DNA of 64,000 nt from CAG-873 sp910578365. GTDB taxonomy: Bacteria; Bacteroidota; Bacteroidia; Bacteroidales; Muribaculaceae. How positions within the stretch are numbered: position 1 is the stretch's first letter; the number at the start of each line of letters is the position of its first letter. The translations under genes were made by a program, and so were the position numbers. The stretch spans positions 1 through 64,000 of the forward strand of contig OX620685.1 of assembly GCA_951635545.1 (NCBI GenBank), in the 5' to 3' direction. Below the pieces are notes generated by a model that was not told the DNA's origin, made no database searches, and saw nothing but the letters and a program-made list of their open reading frames with translations. Below are positions 8,301-16,973 of this stretch, one piece after another.

Positions 8301-9454
8301 ACGCGAGTTCGGGATAAGAACTTTATGATTTTCAACCAAGCAAAAGACAACATAGAGTATTGGGCGGCCTTTCAAGGTCGCCTGATTTATTTGTACAGTT
8401 TGGTGTTGTTAATCCCAGAGGACAAGCTGCCCGTTTGACTCGGGTACCTCAAAGTCGAAGTTCACTTCCGGCTTTGTGGCGAAGAAACAATACGCCCCCA
8501 TTGCCGCAAGCAGGTTCATGAGGAAGTTGTGTACACTACGATGGCGGGAGTGGACGAGCTGCGCCACATTCTTCAGCATGTCGTTTATGGATTCGATGAT
8601 GCTCCTTTTACGAAGCATCATCCTGTCATAGAACGGCATGAGACGCTGTTTCATGTTCGAGCGAAGACCTGTCACAATATGTATGCCATCATCCCAAAGA
8701 TGCCCGAAAAGAGACTGCGATATATATCCCTTGTCAGCGTATAGTTTTCCAAATACCCTGTCAGTCAGTGTGTCGATGACTGCCTCATTGCGGTCGTCCA
8801 CATTGGCACGTGTCAATACGAAGTTGATCAGTTCCCCTTTTTCGTTACATAGCAGATGCAGCTTGAAGCCTACATACCATCCCATCGTACTCTTACCCTT
8901 GGCCGCGATATCCTTGAAGACTTTCATGTTGAACTGGCGCTTGTTATGAATGACCGGAATGCAGGTGCTGTCCACAAAACTTATTCCCGTGCACTCTCCG
9001 AAACATGCAAGTCGCAGGAACATGGTCATAGCCACAAAACATCGGGGCATGACCTCCACGAAGCGGTTGTAGGAGAATGTCTGCGGAAACAGATGCTTCC
9101 AGTGAATGCGCACACATCCCAGATAATAGTGCTTGAAGTTTCGGTACGAATTGAAGTGGAAACAGATCAGAATCGTGATGACCTCGGCATCCGACATCAT
9201 GCGCTTTCTTTTCCGTTTTGGAGTGTCAGTTGTGGACGGAAGTGCATTTTTTGCCATCTCACCCTCAAATTCTTTGCAGAAATCATCTGCAATACAAAAA
9301 ATTTCAGTAACTTTACTTTCGGTAATCATGATACAGTATTTATTGTTTAGTACCTCTAAATTACTAAATATCAGTAATATTACCAAGAGAATCGGCAACT
9401 TTTTTAAGCTGCCGATTCAACTTTTTTATGGTGTTCCTTATCCCGAACTCGCGT
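8301..9454 (-). mobile_element. IS982-family insertion sequence, copy outside the array
   Basis: 1,154 bp with imperfect terminal inverted repeats: the left end begins ACGCGAGTTCGGGATAAG and the right end is its reverse complement with one extra base nearby. It is flanked by a 5-bp direct repeat TTGTA (8296-8300 and 9455-9459), the target duplication. The single transposase gene is on the minus strand. The element is identical in the parts compared to the copies inside each 19.7-kb unit but in the opposite orientation. It landed directly behind the T-tract of the tonB terminator, in a convergent intergenic space, so it breaks no gene. Confidence 0.93.
8409..9329 (-). CDS. IS982-family transposase
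   Basis: DDE transposase of 306 residues. Typical IS982-family features are SFVDSTCIPV, a basic stretch with KVFKDIAAKGKSTMGWYVGF, FGKLYADKGYIS and RSIIESINDMLKN, giving the candidate triad Asp120, Asp199 and Glu246. I chose the ATG at 9329 (MITESKVTEIF). A longer reading from 9398 adds 23 hydrophobic residues that overlap the terminal region and are not typical of the family. Confidence 0.92.
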   Translation of the reverse strand: MITESKVTEIFCIADDFCKEFEGEMAKNALPSTTDTPKRKRKRMMSDAEVITILICFHFNSYRNFKHYYLGCVRIHWKHLFPQTFSYNRFVEVMPRCFVAMTMFLRLACFGECTGISFVDSTCIPVIHNKRQFNMKVFKDIAAKGKSTMGWYVGFKLHLLCNEKGELINFVLTRANVDDRNEAVIDTLTDRVFGKLYADKGYISQSLFGHLWDDGIHIVTGLRSNMKQRLMPFYDRMMLRKRSIIESINDMLKNVAQLVHSRHRSVHNFLMNLLAAMGAYCFFATKPEVNFDFEVPESNGQLVLWD

Positions 9455-9540
9455 TTGTAGCCATCCGCCGGACAGCGGCGAAGTGGAGGCACCGCTGATT
9501 CCACTTTGCCGTATGGCCGCAAATGCTCAATGCAGCTTGC

Positions 9541-9576
9541 AAAAATCCCCGCCGTGCTTGCACAGCGGGGATTATT
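9541..9576 (-). terminator. Rho-independent terminator of nadE
   Basis: Stem AATCCCCGC at 9544-9552 pairs with GCGGGGATT at 9565-9573, with further pairing inside the loop. Read on the minus strand it ends in a short T run. It lies just past the nadE stop codon. Confidence 0.75.
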
Positions 9577-9591
9577 AGCTCATGTCAGTAT

Positions 9592-11520
9592 TTAAAGTTC
9601 GAACGCCGCCGAGGAGGCATCGGAGGGCATACGCCAGTCGCCGCGGGGCGACAGGCAGACACTGCCCACCTTGGGGCCGTCGGGCAGACAGCTGCGTTTG
9701 AACTGCTGCCGGAAGAAACGGCGCACGAACACCGCCAGCCATTTATCAATGACCTCTTCGCTATAACGGCCCTCGAAGGCGGCAACAGCCATCATACGTA
9801 TGCGCTCGGTGGTAAAGCCATATCGAAGTATGTAATAGAGAAAGAAATCGTGCAGCTCGTATGGGCCCACCAGATCCTCGGTCTTTTGGGCAATCTTGCC
9901 TTCAGAATCAGCCGGCAACAGTTCCGGACTTACCGGTGTGTCGATAATATCGAGCAGAGTGCGCCGGCACAGCTCGTCGTCGGTAGTCATAGCGAAATAG
10001 CGCGTAAGATGGCGAACCAGAGTCTTGGGCACCGAAGCGTTAACTCCGTACATGCTCATGTGGTCGCCGTTGTAGGTGGCCCATCCGAGCGCAAGCTCGC
10101 TGAGGTCGCCTGTGCCAAGTACCATACCCCCTACCCTGTTGGCAAGGTCCATAAGAATCTGAGTACGCTCACGCGCCTGCGAATTTTCGTAGGTCACATC
10201 ATGCACCTGCGGGTCGTGACCGATATCGCTGAAGTGCTGCATCACAGCCTTGGCAATAGGAATCTTGCGGATTGTCACACCGAGGGCACGCATCAGCTGC
10301 AGGGCATTGTTGTAAGTACGGTCGGTGGTGCCGAAACCGGGCATAGTCACGCCATAAATTCCGCTTCGGTCAAGACCGAGCGAATCGAACGCCCTCACGG
10401 CCACAAGCAGGGCCAGAGTACTGTCGAGGCCTCCCGAAATTCCCACCACCAGCGAACGGGTGCCGGTACAGTCGAGGCGCTTGCTCAGACCGGCAGCCTG
10501 AATGTGAATAATCTCCTCGCAGCGTTCGGCCAGATGCTCGGAATCCGACGGCACAAAGGGCATGGGATTGATGGCTCGCATAAGCTTCCAGCCATGCAGA
10601 GCGGCCTCGTTGACGAAGCCACTGCCGACCGTACGGTAGGCCTCGCCTTCCTGACGGCGGCGACATTCGGCAAATGTACCCAAATGCATGCGGTCGCGGC
10701 TTATGGCAGCTATGTCGATGTCGGCCGCCACATACTGTGCGCTGCGAGTCCAGCGTCGGTTACGGGCAAGGATGGTGCCGTTTTCGGCTATAATGGCCTT
10801 GCCGTCGAAAACCAGGTCGGTGCTCGACTCGCCGTAGCCTGCCGAGGCGTACACATAGCCACAGAGTGCCCGGGCAGACTGTCCCTTGACGAGGTCGGTC
10901 AGGTAGCTGTACTTGCCAATAAGGTCGTCGGATGCCGAAAGATTCACCACCACCTCAGCTCCGGCCAGGGCAGCGTGCGTACCGGGAGTCACCGGTGCCC
11001 ACAGGTCTTCGCATATTTCGGCTCCTACCTTCACCCCGCTACACTCGAAAAGCAAATTGCTGCCGAAGGGCACATGCTCAAAGCCGGCATACTCCACCGG
11101 CGGCATATTGCCGGCAGGAGCGGAATTAAACCAGCGGCGCTCATAGAACTCATTGTAATTTGGCAGATAAGTCTTGGGAATGCTGCACAGCGGACCGTTG
11201 CGCAGCACTACCGCGCAATTGTACAGCTGACCGTCGACCGTCACAGGCGCTCCGATCACCAGCGTCAGATTGCGTGCCTCGGGGCACATAGCCAGGTCGG
11301 CTACGGCAGCATCGGCAGCCTGCAGCAAGTTGCTGTTATGAAAAAGGTCGGCACAGGTGTATCCGGTTATGCACAGTTCGGGCATCACCACCAGGTCGAC
11401 ACCCGGCACCTCGCTGCGAATGGCCGTCAGCAGCGATTTAATAGCCTTAAGATTCGCCGCAGGATCGGCAGGAGTCACGGCTGGCACAGCGGCCACCGCT
11501 CTGAAATATCCATTATTCAT
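9592..11520 (-). CDS. nadE: Glutamine-dependent NAD(+) synthetase
   Basis: Makes NAD from nicotinic acid adenine dinucleotide, taking the amide from glutamine. The 642-residue, two-domain protein has an N-terminal nitrilase-type amidase with the triad Glu48 (MPELCITGY), Lys116 (SIPKTYLPNYNEF) and Cys170 (GAEICEDLW). The C-terminal synthetase has the P-loop SGGLDS at 362-367, GTGDLSELALGW and the NGDHMSMYGVNASVPK substrate segment. Length fits the glutamine-dependent class. Single gene with its own terminator, and a promoter 23 bases upstream. It is the last gene before the tandem array. Confidence 0.97.
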   Translation of the reverse strand: MNNGYFRAVAAVPAVTPADPAANLKAIKSLLTAIRSEVPGVDLVVMPELCITGYTCADLFHNSNLLQAADAAVADLAMCPEARNLTLVIGAPVTVDGQLYNCAVVLRNGPLCSIPKTYLPNYNEFYERRWFNSAPAGNMPPVEYAGFEHVPFGSNLLFECSGVKVGAEICEDLWAPVTPGTHAALAGAEVVVNLSASDDLIGKYSYLTDLVKGQSARALCGYVYASAGYGESSTDLVFDGKAIIAENGTILARNRRWTRSAQYVAADIDIAAISRDRMHLGTFAECRRRQEGEAYRTVGSGFVNEAALHGWKLMRAINPMPFVPSDSEHLAERCEEIIHIQAAGLSKRLDCTGTRSLVVGISGGLDSTLALLVAVRAFDSLGLDRSGIYGVTMPGFGTTDRTYNNALQLMRALGVTIRKIPIAKAVMQHFSDIGHDPQVHDVTYENSQARERTQILMDLANRVGGMVLGTGDLSELALGWATYNGDHMSMYGVNASVPKTLVRHLTRYFAMTTDDELCRRTLLDIIDTPVSPELLPADSEGKIAQKTEDLVGPYELHDFFLYYILRYGFTTERIRMMAVAAFEGRYSEEVIDKWLAVFVRRFFRQQFKRSCLPDGPKVGSVCLSPRGDWRMPSDASSAAFEL

Positions 11521-11542
11521 CGCTTTATCAATTTTGACACCG

Positions 11543-11576
11543 CAAAGTTACGCACTTCTATGCTAATAAAGGCAAA
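11543..11576 (-). promoter_or_regulatory. nadE promoter
   Basis: On the minus strand, TAACTTTG (11550-11543) matches the Bacteroidetes -7 box exactly, and TTTG lies 22 bases upstream (11576-11573). The nadE ATG follows 22 bases after the -7 box. Confidence 0.7.
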
Positions 11577-11614
11577 AATTGATAAAAAATGCGTCGCGAT
11601 TCAATAATTTAGCT

Positions 11615-11622
11615 TAACTTTG
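11615..11622 (+). promoter_or_regulatory. -7 box for the beta-barrel gene, present only before unit 1
   Basis: TAACTTTG, an exact -7 match on the plus strand; no clear -33 element at the normal distance. It lies 64 bases left of the repeat start, so only the first beta-barrel copy (11773) keeps this sequence. Units 2 and 3 have IS-derived sequence at the same relative place. Confidence 0.5.
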
Positions 11623-11772
11623 CCGTCGAATTCATATTATGAATCTTCTGAACGATGGATTGTGAGTTTACTGCGACCGCAAACTCTCTGATGAACTAAT
11701 GCCACAATCTCTGAGTTTCGTTTCCAAAATTAGCAAACTTACATTAAAATTTGAACAGCAATAAATACTTCA

Positions 11773-12381
11773 ATGAAAAAATATATTATTATACTTCTGA
11801 TGTCAGTGGCCGCGGTGGCCGCGCACGCACAATTCCGTTACGGTCCGGCGGCCGGTGTGACTGTTACCGACCTTAAATTTAAACAAGACCTGGTAAGCGT
11901 GGACCAGACCGTTGGCGGTACTGCCGGAATTCAATGCGAAATGATGTTTCCCGGCATTGGCTTCGGCATCGATTTCGGCCTTATGTATAACCTCATGGGG
12001 GCCAAGGTAAATCTGGGCGAGAAGAAAATTTGGTCTGTCGACGGCTACGGCAACGAACGCCTGGCCCTGCACTATATACAGATACCGTTGCATCTGCGCT
12101 TCAAATGGACACGCATGGAAGGTCTTGAAGACTATATTGCGCCCTTTGTGTACGGTGGCCCCGACTTTACCATCCTTGCGGCACACGGCAAATGCGACGC
12201 CATGAAGTATGCCGGAGGCGAACTGGGGCTTACCGCAGGCCTCGGCTTCGAATTATATAAGAAATGGCAGATTTCGGCCAGCCATACCTGGGGTATGACA
12301 TACGCCATGAAGGCTCAGCTGCTCGACAACTGGAGCGCCCGCAACCGCGAGTGGACTGTCCGCCTGGCCTATTTCTTCTGA
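11773..12381 (+). CDS. Outer-membrane beta-barrel protein (PorT-like group), unit 1
   Basis: The 202-residue protein has a signal peptide (MKKYIIILLMSVAAVAAHA, cleavage before Gln20). The mature part has alternating hydrophobic and polar strands, many Gly/Tyr/Phe residues, and ends in an aromatic pattern (WTVRLAYFF) as outer-membrane barrels do. It resembles the small eight-strand barrels common in Bacteroidetes that are annotated as outer-membrane beta-barrel or PorT-family proteins. No substrate can be named. It stands alone: nadE diverges upstream and holA converges downstream. This copy keeps the native upstream region; the other two do not. Confidence 0.85.
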   Translation: MKKYIIILLMSVAAVAAHAQFRYGPAAGVTVTDLKFKQDLVSVDQTVGGTAGIQCEMMFPGIGFGIDFGLMYNLMGAKVNLGEKKIWSVDGYGNERLALHYIQIPLHLRFKWTRMEGLEDYIAPFVYGGPDFTILAAHGKCDAMKYAGGELGLTAGLGFELYKKWQISASHTWGMTYAMKAQLLDNWSARNREWTVRLAYFF

Positions 12382-12683
12382 TAAACACTGCTCTGAAAAT
12401 ATTTTCGGCCATAGCCTGAGCGCGATTCTCTATGCAGAACAGCAGGCTATGGCCGATGTTATGTTTCGGTGCATCACCGCGCCGCTATTTCGACCCCGTT
12501 CACCAATATTTGTCAACACCGGGGAGGTCAAGCGTCGTGCATATATGTTCGCGCAGTGAGAGAGCAATGCGGTTGCATTGAGTTCGAAACAAGCGGAGGC
12601 GGATACATGACGATTGGCCGAGGCAATGGTATCTTATGCCACGGACAACCGAGAATAATAAATTCGCGATGGGTAACGGGGTC
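12382..12683. other. Convergent intergenic region between the beta-barrel gene and holA
   Basis: 302 bases. Its first part holds a long inverted repeat (12405-12456). The rest, 12457-12683, is of coding-like composition, but no reading frame with a sensible product was found and no tRNA or known RNA was recognised. It could be a decayed gene. Confidence 0.5.
12405..12456. terminator. Long stem-loop, possible bidirectional terminator
   Basis: Perfect 14-bp stem: TCGGCCATAGCCTG (12405-12418) and its complement at 12443-12456, with a 24-base loop. A TTTT lies on the left, so it would serve minus-strand (holA) transcripts better than plus-strand ones, but the loop is long for a classical terminator. 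Repeated at 32125-32176 and 51845-51896. Confidence 0.5.
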
Positions 12684-13712
12684 TTATACCGGCAGTGTGC
12701 CCGGAGCGGTGAGTATGCGGTACATCAGTTCGTGGAAGAGTTCGTATTCGTTACGCCGCGAGCCATTACCTTTCACCCGGCAGTCAAAGTCGCGCAGGGC
12801 ATGGATTATCTCTATAACCTTGAATGCATTATAATTCTGCAGGCCTGCCATATAGCGTTTGGCCTGTATGGGGGCTTTCAGTTTCATCACGCCCATGATT
12901 GACCGCTCGCTCTTGTCGGGGGTATAGTGCAGTATCATAAGGTCGGAAAAGAAGCCGAACAGCGAGGCCACCACCGGAATGGTAGGATTGCCCTTGGGAT
13001 TGCCTCTGAAGGCATTGACTATAGTGAACACCTTCAGACTATCCTTGAATGCCAGGGCTTCGATAAGCTCAAATGTGTTGTACTCCTTGCTTATGCCTAT
13101 GTGCTGCTCCACTGCCTCAGGTGTGACCTTTGCCCTCGGGGGCAGTATGCCGGCGAGTTTGTCGATTTCGTTGTAAAGCCGGCTCAGGTCGGTGCCTATA
13201 TGCTGGGCAAGCATATCGATGGCCTTGGGGTCGGCCGAGAGTTTTTTTGCCGACAGGCATCGCTGGATTTCCTGTTTAATCTGGCTGTCATACAGCTTTT
13301 TGGTTTCAAATACCTCCACATGAGGTTTCTTGCACGCCGCCAGCAAATCTTTGCCTTTGGCCTTCTCACCTCGGCAACAGATTACAAATATGGTCTGCGG
13401 ATTCGGCGCGTCCACATAGTGATGATATCGGTTGAGTTCGTCGGCTTTCAGCGCCTGTGCTTCCTTGAGAATAACCAACTGACGTTCCACACCGAAAGGC
13501 GCCTGCCTGCATACACTCATCACAGTATCGGGCTCGACGCGCGGGGCATAGAACACATGCATGTTGAAATCGCGCTCGTCTTCCGGGATAATCTTTTCGA
13601 AATCCTCGACCAGCCGGTCGATATAGTATCCCTCCTCGCCGTGCAGGAGATAAACCGCTTTGTACTGGCGGGCGGAAAGCATGGTTCGCAGTGCGTCGAA
13701 AGTCAGAGCCAT
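12684..13712 (-). CDS. holA: DNA polymerase III, delta subunit, unit 1
   Basis: Clamp-loader subunit that opens the beta sliding clamp in the replisome. The 342-residue length is normal. The N terminus shows the HolA pattern AVYLLHGEEGYYIDRLVEDF (a degenerate P-loop region at about 19-38), then RQLVILKEAQ, FVICCRGEKAKGKDLL, and a helical C-terminal domain with HIGISKEYNTFELIEAL. A core gene normally present once per chromosome. It is divergent from the HsdR_N-type gene with 71 bases between them. Confidence 0.93.
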   Translation of the reverse strand: MALTFDALRTMLSARQYKAVYLLHGEEGYYIDRLVEDFEKIIPEDERDFNMHVFYAPRVEPDTVMSVCRQAPFGVERQLVILKEAQALKADELNRYHHYVDAPNPQTIFVICCRGEKAKGKDLLAACKKPHVEVFETKKLYDSQIKQEIQRCLSAKKLSADPKAIDMLAQHIGTDLSRLYNEIDKLAGILPPRAKVTPEAVEQHIGISKEYNTFELIEALAFKDSLKVFTIVNAFRGNPKGNPTIPVVASLFGFFSDLMILHYTPDKSERSIMGVMKLKAPIQAKRYMAGLQNYNAFKVIEIIHALRDFDCRVKGNGSRRNEYELFHELMYRILTAPGTLPV

Positions 13713-13783
13713 ATATTTATGGAACGAAATATGATTATATGGAAATATTTGTGTAAATTTACAAAAAAAATCGCGAACAAACC

Positions 13784-14230
13784 ATGCCCGAAGGATTAAA
13801 TTTACCTAAGTTCGATGTAAAAGTACGCAATGGCGAAAACGGCCCGCAGATATTCGACCCCCTGCGGGGCCGGTGGGTTGCGCTTACTCCCGAGGAATGG
13901 GTTCGCCAGCACTTTGTAAACTATCTGATTGCGGTAAAGAACTACCCCCAGGCTCTTATGGCCAACGAGGTTCAGCTGAAATTCAACGGTATGAGCCGCC
14001 GCTGCGATACCGTGGTGTACGACCAAAGTTTCCACCCTCTTGTGGTTGTGGAATACAAACGCGCTACCGTGCCGGTGACCCAACGGGTATTCGACCAGAT
14101 AGCGCGCTATAACATTACTATGGGGGCCCGCTGGCTGATAGTGAGCAATGGAGTGCATCACTACTGCTGCCGCATAGAGGCCGGCTCATACAGCTTTGTA
14201 CGCGATATTCCGGCCTGGTCCGAACTCTGA
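13784..14230 (+). CDS. HsdR_N-type PD-(D/E)xK domain protein, unit 1
   Basis: A 148-residue stand-alone protein resembling the N-terminal domain of type I restriction endonuclease R subunits. The nuclease-like motif is visible as Asp75 (RRCDTVVYD), then Glu90-x-Lys92 in LVVVEYKRA, with Glu38 (TPEEWVRQH) a possible fourth residue. No helicase domain and no hsdM or hsdS genes are nearby, so it is not a restriction system. Family knowledge: similar small proteins sit beside holA in many Bacteroidetes. A DNA repair or replication role is only suggested by that neighbourhood. Confidence 0.82.
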   Translation: MPEGLNLPKFDVKVRNGENGPQIFDPLRGRWVALTPEEWVRQHFVNYLIAVKNYPQALMANEVQLKFNGMSRRCDTVVYDQSFHPLVVVEYKRATVPVTQRVFDQIARYNITMGARWLIVSNGVHHYCCRIEAGSYSFVRDIPAWSEL

Positions 14231-14263
14231 CCCCGGAGTGAAGGCAGGGATGCCTCCGCTTCA

Positions 14264-16678
14264 TCAGTCGAAAGCTCCGTCGACACTCTCCTCTGCCTGC
14301 TCCTCGAATGGCTCGTAAAGCTCGCCGCCGCACAGATTCACATCGGACGGGAACTTAAATCTCGACTGCTGGCTGTAAGGCAGGTTGCGGTCGGCATATA
14401 CCTTGGTCATATATTTGCCATAGATTGGCAGAGCCATAGATGCGCCCTGGCCCTGCGCCATGCTGTTGAAGTGGATATAGCGTTCGTCGCCGCCTACCCA
14501 CACGCCCGACACCAAATCGGGGGTAAAGCCCATAAACCAGCCATCGGCATTGAAGTTGGTAGTACCGGTCTTGCCGCCGGTTTCGGCTTTAATATTGAAA
14601 GGCGCGCGACGCAGTCGGTTGCCGGTACCGCTGTCGACTACATTGAGCAGAATCGACAGTATCTTATAATAGGCCGCACGACTGATAACCTCGCTGTGGC
14701 GCGGAGTAAATGTGCTTATTATGTTGCCGTTGTTATCGGCTATGGCTGTTACGAACAAGGGGTCGGAACGCATGCCGCCGTTGGCAAAGGCCGTATATGC
14801 CGTGACCATTTCCTTCACTGACACCTCACAGGGGCCGAGAGCGAGCGATTTCACTGCCGGCAACTGGTTGGTGATACCGAAGGCGTGCATGCGGTCAACC
14901 AGAGGCTGGGCGCCGAATTCATCAATCAGGCGGGCCGAAATCCAGTTGTTCGAGTTGGTGAGGGCCCACCGCAGGTCGACCATCTCGCCAACACGCGATG
15001 TTCCGGAGTTGCGCGGGGCCCATGGGCGTCCGTTCTCGTCGTAAAGCACCGGCTGGGCATTGAGATACATCGAACACGGAGTCTTGCCCTGCTCCATGGC
15101 ATAGGTGTAGAGAAATGGCTTGATTGTCGAACCAATCTGACGGCGACCGGTCGACACCATGTCGTACTGGAAGAAGCGGAAGTCGGGACCGCCCACATAT
15201 GCCTTCACATAGCCGTTGGTGGGGTCCATGCTCATAAAGCCGGTGCGCAGGAACGATTTTGTGTATAAAATCGAGTCGCGCGGAGTCATCACAGTATCCA
15301 CAGCGCCGCGGTAGCTGAACACAGTCATCTCGCAAGCACGGTCGAATTCCTTTTCAATCTCGCTCTCACTCTTGCCTGCGAGCTTGCCTATGCGCCACCG
15401 TTCGCTCTGGTGCATTGCATTCTTAATCAAGTTCTGGCGAGCCTTGGCCGAGAGTTCAGCCGGATTGCTGGTATAAGGAGCGGTGCTGCTGTTGCGTTTC
15501 TCGCGGAAGAACTGATTCTGCAGCGAACGCATGTGTTCGTCGACAGCTTCCTCGGCATACTTCTGCATACGCGAGTCGATGGTGGTATAAATGCGCAGAC
15601 CGTCCTGATAGAGGTTGTAATAGCTACCGTCGGCCTTAGGATTTTTCTGTATCCATCCGTAAAGGGGGTTAATTTCCCACTCTATCGAGTCGTCGACGAA
15701 ACCCTGGCGGTCCCACGACGCATAATCCTGGCGATGAGGTTTTTTAGCGGTAAGGTAACGGCGCAATTCCTCTCTGAAGTATGGCGCAAGACCCTCTTTA
15801 TGGTCCACTCGGTGAAAGTCGAGTTCTACAGGCAAGGCACACAGCGAATCGCGTTCGGCCTCGCTAATCATGTCGGCCTTATACATCTGGTCGAACACCA
15901 CATTGCGGCGGTCGCGGGTGCGCTCGGGATAGCGTACCGGGTTGAAGTAAGACGGATTCTTGACCATGCCTACCAGCAGAGCCGCTTCCTGCAGGTTGAG
16001 TTCGCCGGCATCCTTGTTGAAGTACACCTTCGCGGCCGACTTAATGCCCACGGCGTTATACAGGAAGTCGAACTGGTTGAGATACATCTTTATAATCTCT
16101 TCCTTGCTGTAGAAGCGCTCGAGCTTTATAGCTATCATCCACTCGATAGGCTTCTGTATGGCACGTTCCAGCAGCCCCTTGCTCGAGGGGCTGTAAAGCT
16201 GCTTAGCCAACTGCTGGGTTATAGTCGAGCCGCCTCCGGCGTTCTTCTGCCCCATCAGCACAGTTTTGAACAGAGCGCGGTTGAGTGCGCGGAAGTCAAT
16301 GCCCGAATGGTCTTCGAAGCGTGAGTCTTCGGTGGCGATAAGAGCGTTTACCACATAGGGCGAGATTTCGTCGAAGTCGGCATACACGCGGTTACCTGTG
16401 TTGGCAAAATAGCGTCCAATCTCCTCTCCGTCGGCGCTATACACAATTGACGCGAATTTGTCGCGCGGATTTTTAAGCTCCTCCACCGGAGGCATATAGC
16501 CAATCACGCCATTATACACAAGAATAAAAATAGCAAAGAACATAAATGCCCCTATGGCCAGCCCTCCCCATATCCACGCTATAATACGTCGGTTACGAGC
16601 CTGAACCTTAGGTGATTTAGCATTAGTGTCGGCCCCAACCGGCCGCTGTTTATTGTCGTTGTGGCTGATTTTATCCAT
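14264..16678 (-). CDS. Penicillin-binding protein 1A (class A PBP), unit 1
   Basis: Bifunctional peptidoglycan synthase of the inner membrane. The 804-residue protein has one membrane helix at about 32-60. The GT51 glycosyltransferase domain carries catalytic Glu117 (ATEDSRFEDHSG) and GGGSTITQQLAKQLY (148-162). The transpeptidase domain carries the nucleophile Ser517 in STIK (517-520), SNN (576-578) and KTG (703-705). Length and motif order are typical of PBP1A (mrcA/ponA). Transcribed alone from its own promoter at 16699-16729; the gene before it ends in a terminator. Confidence 0.96.
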   Translation of the reverse strand: MDKISHNDNKQRPVGADTNAKSPKVQARNRRIIAWIWGGLAIGAFMFFAIFILVYNGVIGYMPPVEELKNPRDKFASIVYSADGEEIGRYFANTGNRVYADFDEISPYVVNALIATEDSRFEDHSGIDFRALNRALFKTVLMGQKNAGGGSTITQQLAKQLYSPSSKGLLERAIQKPIEWMIAIKLERFYSKEEIIKMYLNQFDFLYNAVGIKSAAKVYFNKDAGELNLQEAALLVGMVKNPSYFNPVRYPERTRDRRNVVFDQMYKADMISEAERDSLCALPVELDFHRVDHKEGLAPYFREELRRYLTAKKPHRQDYASWDRQGFVDDSIEWEINPLYGWIQKNPKADGSYYNLYQDGLRIYTTIDSRMQKYAEEAVDEHMRSLQNQFFREKRNSSTAPYTSNPAELSAKARQNLIKNAMHQSERWRIGKLAGKSESEIEKEFDRACEMTVFSYRGAVDTVMTPRDSILYTKSFLRTGFMSMDPTNGYVKAYVGGPDFRFFQYDMVSTGRRQIGSTIKPFLYTYAMEQGKTPCSMYLNAQPVLYDENGRPWAPRNSGTSRVGEMVDLRWALTNSNNWISARLIDEFGAQPLVDRMHAFGITNQLPAVKSLALGPCEVSVKEMVTAYTAFANGGMRSDPLFVTAIADNNGNIISTFTPRHSEVISRAAYYKILSILLNVVDSGTGNRLRRAPFNIKAETGGKTGTTNFNADGWFMGFTPDLVSGVWVGGDERYIHFNSMAQGQGASMALPIYGKYMTKVYADRNLPYSQQSRFKFPSDVNLCGGELYEPFEEQAEESVDGAFD

Positions 16679-16698
16679 AGTCTTACTGTTTCAATCAG

Positions 16699-16729
16699 CA
16701 AAGTTACTACAAAATATCGGAGTTGGCAA
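16699..16729 (-). promoter_or_regulatory. PBP1A promoter, unit 1
   Basis: Minus strand: TTG (16729-16727), a 20-base spacer, then TAACTTTG (16706-16699), an exact -7 box 20 bases before the ATG. Repeated at 36419-36449 and 56139-56169. Confidence 0.65.
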
Positions 16730-16762
16730 GTGAAAATTCCCAAACGGAGTGTGGCGGACACG

Positions 16763-16790
16763 AAAAAAGCCCCGTCGATAAGGCGGGGCT
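16763..16790 (-). terminator. Terminator of rpmB-rpmG-DUF4295, unit 1
   Basis: Minus strand: AGCCCCG, a nine-base loop, CGGGGCT and a run of six T. It lies 25 bases after the DUF4295 stop and insulates PBP1A from the ribosomal-protein operon. Repeated at 36483-36510 and 56203-56230. Confidence 0.88.
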
Positions 16791-16814
16791 AAATATTGAT
16801 ATTGTATAGGGTTC

Positions 16815-16964
16815 TTATTTCAAGGCGTCTTTAACAGCGTCGTTGGGCACCATTTCTTCTTTGAATACGTAGGCGCCGGTTTTGGGAGATTTCACCATCT
16901 TGATGACCTTGCTGTAGGTACGGCCTTCACCTTTCTGAAGCGATGCTACGGTTTTCTTTGCCAT
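16815..16964 (-). CDS. DUF4295 small protein, unit 1
   Basis: A 49-residue basic protein beginning MAKKTVASLQKGEGRTYSK and ending in VPNDAVKDALK. Bacteroidetes carry this DUF4295 protein directly after L28 and L33, exactly as here (9 bases after rpmG), so a role linked to the ribosome is plausible but unproven. Last gene of the operon. Confidence 0.9.
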   Translation of the reverse strand: MAKKTVASLQKGEGRTYSKVIKMVKSPKTGAYVFKEEMVPNDAVKDALK

Positions 16965-16973
16965 ATGCCGGGA

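Noticed and set aside
9523..11607. 694-residue open frame on the plus strand opposite nadE
   Set aside because: It is the antisense shadow of a clearly identified NAD synthetase; the translation is Gly/His/Ala-rich without domain features.
12457..12683. tRNA-like segment after the beta-barrel gene
   Set aside because: Short stretches such as GTTCGAAAC recall a T-loop, but no acceptor stem or anticodon arm can be formed around them.
12927..13799. 290-residue plus-strand frame opposite holA (also 32647 and 52367)
   Set aside because: Antisense shadow; holA has all the family motifs and the frame ends inside the next gene.
15410..16324. 304-residue plus-strand frame opposite PBP1A (also 35130 and 54850)
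   Set aside because: Antisense shadow of a high-GC gene with a full set of PBP motifs.
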